This document shows positions 57,238-64,000 of a DNA stretch of 64,000 bases, in pieces. A program made the translations under genes and the position numbers. Numbering within the stretch: position 1 is the first letter of the stretch; each line of letters begins with the position of its first letter. The DNA lies in the NCBI GenBank assembly GCA_963920525.1, contig OY986438.1, positions 136,271,022 through 136,335,021 on the forward strand. Direction: 5' to 3'. The notes under the pieces are model-generated. The model worked only from the letters and a program-made list of their open reading frames with translations, did no database searches and was not told the DNA's origin. Origin of the DNA: Dichetophora obliterata (taxonomy: Eukaryota; Arthropoda; Insecta; Diptera; Sciomyzidae).

Positions 57238-58440
57238 TTATATTTACTCCAATGTATAAATTATTGAATACATAAGCTGAAATACTTCATAAATTAAATT
57301 TATTCCATGATATCATTACATTAAGCAACCGCATTAAAATTATATTGGGATTGCAATTTGTGGATAAGGTTTGTGTATTTAATATCAACATCACTAAGTG
57401 TTATAGTGTTTAACATCAAAGCAAGTAATTGTCAGCATAAATAATATAATGGTGTATATCCGGTATTTTCATAAATAAAGCACTTATAATATTTATATTT
57501 GTTTTTTATTTATTGTTTATAGAAGAACCTATTCAAATTTCACACGAAATTGTCTGGCACTTTTTGCAATTTCATATATTCCCTTTAGCTTGTGTATCTT
57601 TTTCATCACGGATCACTATTAACTCGCTTATCAGTTACAGAAACACTAATTTTCGTAAAAGTGAGTATTTTGGAATGAAACATTGTGACGTCAGAAAAAG
57701 TGACTAAGGTAAGTTACCCAAATAAGGCCAACCTAACGGTTTTTACCAGACAGAAGAGAAACGGGTTTTTTTTAAACTTATTTTTGCAATTTTGTATTTT
57801 TGTTTATTCAATTATTTTTTTAAACATAAAAATAAAGCATGAAAAAGTAAAAAATATATCCAGCTCAGAAGGTTTTAAAAAGGTCTGATATTTGCCATAT
57901 TAGGACCACCATGTCTAAATAAGGCCCAATATAATTTCAATATAATTTCATTAATCAAGTTTTTCTCGGAATACACCACAGTTAGATTTGATCAGTTAAC
58001 CTTTTTGTTTTCGTTAAAATACCTCTCTTGATTTTTAATTCAAAGCTGGACATAGGCAATAGTTAATTCGTAGAATAACGGACTTTTACTGCGAGCACAA
58101 TATTACATCAACCACGTTGTTGACGCTACCGCTGACTTCGTTCGACTGTCATTTGCTTCACAGATGCGCAATCGAAGTAATTTTTTTTGCATCGTGATGC
58201 AGATATGAACATGTTTAAACGTGCAAAAAATCATTTTGCAGGGAATGCAATAAATGTGCGTATTAGAAATCGGGCCTTATTAAGGCTTGGGCCTTATTTG
58301 GCGAAGAGACCTTATTTGTCGCAATAGTTACAGAACCGAGCTACTGCTTCAGTTTCTCGCATCTCACTTACAAAGCACACTCAAAAAAAATATCGACAAC
58401 ACCGACAAAACAATTTCCCAACAATAACAACAAATATTTT
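57238..58440. repeat. Intergenic with inverted AAATAAGGCC motifs
   Basis: cccaaataaggccaacc (57717), aaataaggccc (57916), gggccttattaaggcttggg (58273) and ccttatttgg (58292) suggest an element about 57.7-58.3 kb long-range inverted. Ends are not defined; no gene supported. Confidence 0.35.
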
Positions 58441-58465
58441 CTTGAACACAGCTGTACAAAGCAAT

Positions 58466-59046
58466 GTTGCCAGCCAAAATTCGGAACAGTTCATACGAAA
58501 ATTACCTTTTTCCCAAAGTAACATAAATTAAATACCACCAAAATTTCAATGATAAAGCAAACATAAAAAAAGTCCCACAGCAATTAAAAAATACCAAAAA
58601 AAATCTCATGATCATTAAAAATTACCACAAAAATACCACGCGTTTGAAAAATACCACCAAAAATCCCATATGCATTGAAAAATCCCACAAAAAATCCCAT
58701 ACGTATTAAAAAATACCACGAAAAATCAATCAAAATATTTTTTCACTTTTTTTTTGGAATTTTAAAATAATTTTTGTAAGCTTAACGCTTGCATGCAGAA
58801 ATGTAGAATTTTCAGAAAAGGCCAGAATTTTAAGGTCAGAATTTTGTTCAGAAAAGAATGCGCTATTAGTAATGCGTTTATATTAAGGGTAAGTTCGAAG
58901 AAATGTACAGCGTAAACTTATAGCTTTACTCTTCTGTATATAAACGTCGATCTTCGAATACTATGATTAAGATTTTGCTTAATAAAAGTAAAAAAAAAAA
59001 TTTTTAAAATTACCACGAATGGGATTTTTCCCACAATACTGGCAAC
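58466..59046. mobile_element. Array element with GTTGCCAG ends
   Basis: GTTGCCAG at 58466-58473 is inverted as CTGGCAAC at 59039-59046. Bases 58520-58735 are a degenerate tandem of about 36 bp built from aaaataccac(c/a)aaaaatcccat.(c/t)g.(a)tta, about six units. One inverted unit (ccacgaatgggatttttccc) lies next to the right end. Noncoding. Confidence 0.5.
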
Positions 59047-59640
59047 CTTGGTACAAAGGAAGAAAATTCACCCTAAAAAAGAAGAAAATTATACTTAAAA
59101 AACTACGAAGAGCAGACTTGAAACCATAAACAAATGATTTTTGGCTAGAAGATAGTGTAATAAAATCAACGAGCATCCGCATGCGACGATCGAACGAAGT
59201 AACTTAAGTTTTGGCTTAAATAAAATTTGACAATTTAACAGTAATTTTTTAACAAAAATCTTTATGAAGCCGGGTCTTCTCTGCTAGCAAACAATAAAGT
59301 AGCATAACCTTTAAGTGAATTAAATCAAAAATATCACAATGTTACTGAAATGTTATTGTTCTAACATATCTTGAATATGTTCATCATCAAAAAACTATTT
59401 CCGCTTCATACCTCTCTGTGTCAATAAGTAATAAAAAAACTCTAAACATGTTTATACACAAAACGCCACAGTACCAAAACTTAATTGAATTTTTTTTTTG
59501 TTTTGTTTTATATTTGCAAAACTAAAAACTTGGTAACTCCAATTTTATTTATATCTATTTTGTCTATTTGGTCCCGTCTCATAACGAGTCAACAATTAAA
59601 TAATGATAAAGCCATAAAACGCTGAGTAAACCGAAATTCA
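59047..59640. other. Intergenic spacer
   Basis: AT-rich, no supported gene. Confidence 0.3.
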
Positions 59641-60984
59641 TTCATTTAATCAAGTTCGTTCCATTTCCATGGCATGAATAGTAAACAAAAAAGAAAAAAA
59701 AAAGACGACAAATCTTTTCCGCTGTGAAGCCCGGTTCCAATGGTGGTGGTAGTTCATGGAACTGGTTGGAAATCGAAACCAAATGGTACCCACATGCATC
59801 CCACATAATAAACAGAGGACGGTGATGGTGGCGCTCCAACACTCTCGATATAGCTTCAGCTCTTGGTGGAGCTGAGAGAGGAAGGAGTAGCTGCTGCTAT
59901 GATTTTCTTCGAAATGCGATCTTCTTGAACACAACTGCTTAGTCGTTGGCTTAGAGAAGTAGTTGCAGTGGCTAGCTTAATCAGTTCTTAGTCGATGCTC
60001 TCTTTGCTATCCAAGTGATCGTCGCAATGATCGCTACAGTCAGTGACAGTGGAATTGAAACACGCTGACTGCGGAAAAACCAGCAAATCGAAGTTCTACC
60101 ATTGTAGTTGCTTACTCCAACAGCCTTAGATCGTAGATCGACAGACATACCGGTAGATAGACATTTGGATGGAACGTAGTTACAAGTTGTCGGTCGCTTC
60201 CGTTCGCTTTATTCAGTTGTTTTGATCGAGCCGTAATCAGTTTCTCACGAGCGGTCTTTGGATTCAAACGTCTTCGTGTAACGGCGGCTAATTTTAAAAA
60301 GTTATAACAAAAATTGTTTTTCAAACTAACAGATACTAGCTACAGTGCAGTGCGTGCGTGTGTTTGTGCCAGTTGTTTTTTTTTAATATACCCTCTTTAT
60401 TTTTATTGAGTGTGAATAGTTATTATATCGGCAAGATATTTGTTAAATTATCAAATAACGATCGAAAGCAATTCGTAACGTTTTTTTATGACGAATTTTC
60501 GAAACTGCGAATCGAAATCTAACCGAAATTTGTGTGGACTTTAAACGTGTTGCTGCTGCTGCTGCTCGATACTCATTCTAGCTGCTAGTGTTGAAGGTGG
60601 GTGGATGTTGCAACCAGTTCAGAATAAGAATTACCTAGTTTCTTAACAACAACAACAACAACGACAACGACAACGAAACCAGCAAAACTACCTCAGCCAA
60701 AAAAACAAAAAATTGACGATTTTTGAATTTCCAGTTTTTGTGCCCAAAAATCAATTCAAGTGCAATTTTTTCAGCTCAATTCAAGAATATTTTATTTCGC
60801 TCAAAAAGTATAATTTGTGCTTTTGAAAGATTTCAATGCCATTCAACATTGTTTGAATTGGAAAAATTAAAGATTTTATAAATTTTAATTTGGAATTAAA
60901 TTAACATTTTTTGCAACTTGTTGAATACAGTGCGCGCCCACCTGTTGTGACCACTTAAGTAATTGGCTCACACACTGAGACTGA
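59641..60984 (+). promoter_or_regulatory. Putative promoter and noncoding first exon
   Basis: This block is richer in GC than its surroundings. Initiator-like TCAGTT occurs at 60213 and 60237. About 750 bp downstream, ctgagactgag-gtgagt at 60974-60990 is a strong donor. CTG and CAA runs (60550-60566, 60648-60680) and many stops in all frames are typical of long fly 5' UTRs. I infer a transcription start near 60.2 kb, an untranslated exon to 60984 and a large intron running out of the window. No coding exon is visible, so the gene cannot be named. Confidence 0.4.
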
Positions 60985-63900
60985 GGTGAGTCTATTTAAC
61001 ACACACAAACAAACACATGTATGTGTCAAACACATCTAAGGAATTTTTAATACATGTTAAGCGCATTAGGAAAAAATCTATTCAAAACAATGTTCTTAAC
61101 AAATAAAAGCCACAATGACGTTCATTCCGTACCTTTCTAGTTATGCATACAATTAATATCTATAGAAACTATTATCTATTGAAATTTCCAGATAGACAAA
61201 TATGGACTGTGTTGTTTTAGAAAATAAGTGTTTTAAATAGTGCTTTGTTTGGATATGACAGTACAGCACAACAAACAAAATATACATATTCAATTAAGAA
61301 AAACACATTCAAAAATCTTTTACAAAAGAGTTGGACAAGTGTTATAAAGTGGATCAAGGAGTTACGAAACCTTTTTAAACTTTTAGTTTTTACTATCAAA
61401 AATTTTGATTAAAAGATACGATTTAAGATAAATTATCTTATCTTACCTGAGCGTACAGAATTTTTTAGATTTTAAAAAAATACATTGAAAAATGTGAGAA
61501 AAATTGAGAAAGAATGAAATATATTTTCAATGATGGTTGTCCACTCAAAAATTACACGCTGTTATGCCAACAATTTTGTACTTAATGTCAGTAATTTTTA
61601 TTTGTCATTTCGTTTCCAACAACGGCACACATTTGATTTATCAACAACTTTCGCCTTTGATTCAACATGAAAATTGTTGCGCCAACAGTGATAAATGTTG
61701 TGTCATCCCAAAAATAAAAGTTGATTGCGAAAGTATCACGTATTATTTTTATACTCCTACGCATACTTCGTAAGGGGTATATTAACTTTGTCACTCCGTT
61801 TGTAACAATGACAAGGGGCGTGTCAGGTATAGAACACTATACATCGTCACCTGCATGCCAAAACCATGATTTAATTATTATAGGTTGTCCATTCGTTTGA
61901 CAACACCCGTAAATATGTAAACAAAAATATATTCTCTCTCAACTGACTCAAATGACAACCAGGGTCTTGTGGTCTTCTATGAAAAAACTTATTTTTCAGT
62001 GTTTCATTGTGTATTTTTTAAAAAAAGTAGTTATTCTATTAATTGCTGTTATCAATAAAAAAAATTGGGCACGATTTCAATAATTGATGCGCCATGATTT
62101 GAAAATGTGTTTTTTGTTCGGAACAAAAAAAAAATGTTTGTTCGAACAACAAATCGATACCTCAACTAGTTATCGATTTTTGAAATCTTTTTACTTAGTA
62201 CAATATCTGTTAAATAATATATCTATATCTTTACCATAAAAGATTGATATTTCATTTAAAAGATAATTAAATTATCTATTAGAAAAAAAAAAAACAAATA
62301 AAATAAATTTAAGGATTTTTATATATTAATAGACAAACATCAAATGTTGTCGTACACTTTTTCGATATTAATTTTAAATAAGGGCAATGAAACTTATATC
62401 ATTCGAAAGGTACTGCGCCCTATATGTGCAGAATCATTTTAGATTTTAAATTTATGACCTCTGACCCGAAATATTAACGTTGAAAGTTTGTACTATTATT
62501 GCTAGTAAGGAATCTCAGGGCTAGGAAGAGGTAGAATGGTGAATGAGGTATTAAATGAAAGATCTGGCTGCACAGTATGATTACATTTTAGATTGGTGAC
62601 CTTTGACTTGAAATATGAGCGTATTTATTAAATAAAAGCTAAACTGTAACAGATGGAAGAATAAAATGCAAGAGGTAATTTTAAACATTGATAAGGTGCG
62701 CAAAAAATACTTCAGACATTTTGCGGCATCTCTTACGGATACCCTACAATAAGCATTTTTTTATACAACAAGACTCAATATATATTGTGATGTTGAAATT
62801 TCTTACAAATAGTAAAGTCTGAAAAATTTCCATTGTTTTGACATAAAAATTATAGCGATATCTCGAAAACTATAGATGTTCTCAGTACAACGTATTTTTC
62901 TGTGAAAAGTCGTTGGTTGAGGAATATAACGGTATACGATAGCTTTCCTGGTAATATTTTCCACGGATAGTATGTTTAAAAAAAATCCTCTTAAAATGAC
63001 ATTAAAATTGTTTAGATATCTCGAAAAGTTTATATCTTCTCAGTACAACGTATTTCCTTGAAGCAAGGCCATCGCCTCAGAATAAGAAAATTTTTTTTGA
63101 AATTTCAAGTTTTGACTTTGCAAGCAAATATCTCAGCCATTTTTTAATCGATTTTCAACAAATTTTCTTTGTCTGAAAGATCAATTAAATGACTTTGGAA
63201 AAATAAGAAAAGATTGACCGTTATCCATCAATTCAACGTTTTTTATTGTTTTAAAAAACCTCTAAAATATTTTGGTTTTGCTCAAAAAATAGACAAACGT
63301 TTTTTTGTTGTAATTTTTTTTTCTTATTACATTTTTTTCACACTCTTTAATATAACATATCAATTTGACACATAATTCAATAAACAGTTTCTATCATCGA
63401 AATTCATGAGCTACCCCTATGATTTTTTTGATGAAAATTTAATTTTTCAAAATGTTGTTACCTTTTTTGCAAAGTTCTACAGCTCAAGAAATAATTTCTA
63501 TGAAAAAATTTTCAAATATTTCAAACCACTCCAAAGTTATATACAGAAATCTATGTTTTAAGCAATTTCGGTATATATAGAAATACCCAGCAAAAAAACT
63601 GCTTCAAAAAGAAGCTAAAGTGGAAGGGAAAGTCTTGAATTCCATCCCTTCCACTTTCATACCCAGACGGCATTCTTTATACATATGCATGTCATTGGGA
63701 GGAATGCTTTCCTTAATCTTGTCTAGAAGTGCTTCCAGAACTTTTGAAATGGAAGATTTTTTAAGCCCTTCAAAGAAACGATTCTAGTAGGTGTATATCA
63801 GAAGAACTTTAAGAAGGCATTCCATGGAATAGAATGATTTTTGTGGTTTGGCCGTTAAAAAAATCACTGAGAAAATATCTCTCTTCCCGATATTCTCGCA

Positions 63901-64000
63901 ATTTTGGTGTTGGAAATGAGAAGTGTTTGAGTTTTGTTGGGGGTTTAAAAAAATTCCACTTAAAATTCCACTTAAAATATACTTTTTCTCGATTTTCAAA
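60985..64000. other. AT-rich sequence, possible first intron
   Basis: Contains a repeat shared with 19915-20050 (61905-62015); two similar blocks about 160 bp apart, each with gatatctcgaaaa and ctcagtacaacgtattt (62858 and 63018); two related blocks at about 62440 and 62590 (ttttagatt, gacct.tgac); and a hairpin at 63617-63657. No supported coding frame. Confidence 0.4.
63617..63657. repeat. Perfect hairpin AAAGTGGAAGGGA
   Basis: aaagtggaaggga (63617-63629) is followed after 15 bases by its exact complement (63645-63657). It may be a small palindromic element or structured RNA. Confidence 0.6.

Noticed and set aside
58520..58735. CRISPR-like array
   Set aside because: Units are degenerate with no regular unique spacers, and the genome is eukaryotic.
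59650..59934. 94-codon minus-strand frame near the putative promoter
   Set aside because: No motif; better explained as noncoding upstream sequence.

Overview
The window is AT-rich nuclear DNA of a higher fly (Diptera, Brachycera; calyptrate- or tephritid-like, species not determinable here). Evidence: short (54-101 nt) GT-AG introns, two single-copy insect genes whose best remembered matches are Drosophila (galla-2, OXA1L), fly-type tRNA-derived SINEs, and a dense load of insect transposable elements. Nothing looks bacterial; there are no operons, CRISPR arrays or riboswitches.

Host genes occupy only about 12.9-15.1 kb and 23.8-25.0 kb. galla-2 (12947-13481, +) and OXA1L (13601-15101, -) are convergent, 119 bp between stops. 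Ten kb further on is a second OXA1-like gene (23803-24992, -). It keeps all four exons, the same splice phases and an open frame, but has lost two membrane segments in frame. A likely noncoding first exon of another gene lies at about 60.2-60.98 kb, and a lone exon-like stretch at 46170-46338.

Almost everything else is mobile DNA. (a) Two very young Ty3/gypsy elements with a CHCC-type gag lineage: a complete one (814-6476, gag+pol, identical 222-bp LTRs, TSD CATA) and a gag-less one (33490-37321, identical 223-bp LTRs, TSD TATG). Their pol genes are almost identical, but LTR 3' halves and leaders differ, so the second is a mosaic. (b) A 7.0-10.3 kb stack of nested repeats containing a broken LINE. 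(c) Nested palindromic MITEs at 16.4-17.7 kb. (d) Three elements built from arrays of a short palindrome (20.4-21.1, 25.4-26.6, 48.4-49.2 kb), one carrying a small SAM-like ORF. (e) A broken RAG1/Transib-type transposase (28.4-30.4 kb). (f) hAT relics (12.1-12.9 and 38.0-38.9 kb). (g) A 3.7-kb DNA transposon with TIRs over 400 bp and an intron-containing transposase of a family I cannot name (41.13-44.82 kb); a TAA-TSD MITE is nested in one TIR, with its empty site in the other TIR. (h) Two DD41D (rosa-like) mariners (52.4-53.3, 56.1-57.2 kb). (i) LINE and gypsy fragments at 50.1-51.6 kb.

Best candidates for something new: the long-TIR transposon, the in-frame-truncated OXA1L paralogue, the palindrome-array elements with their small ORF, and the mosaic gag-less Ty3 element. 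Exon limits come from reading splice signals by eye; family names come from remembered motifs, not searches.
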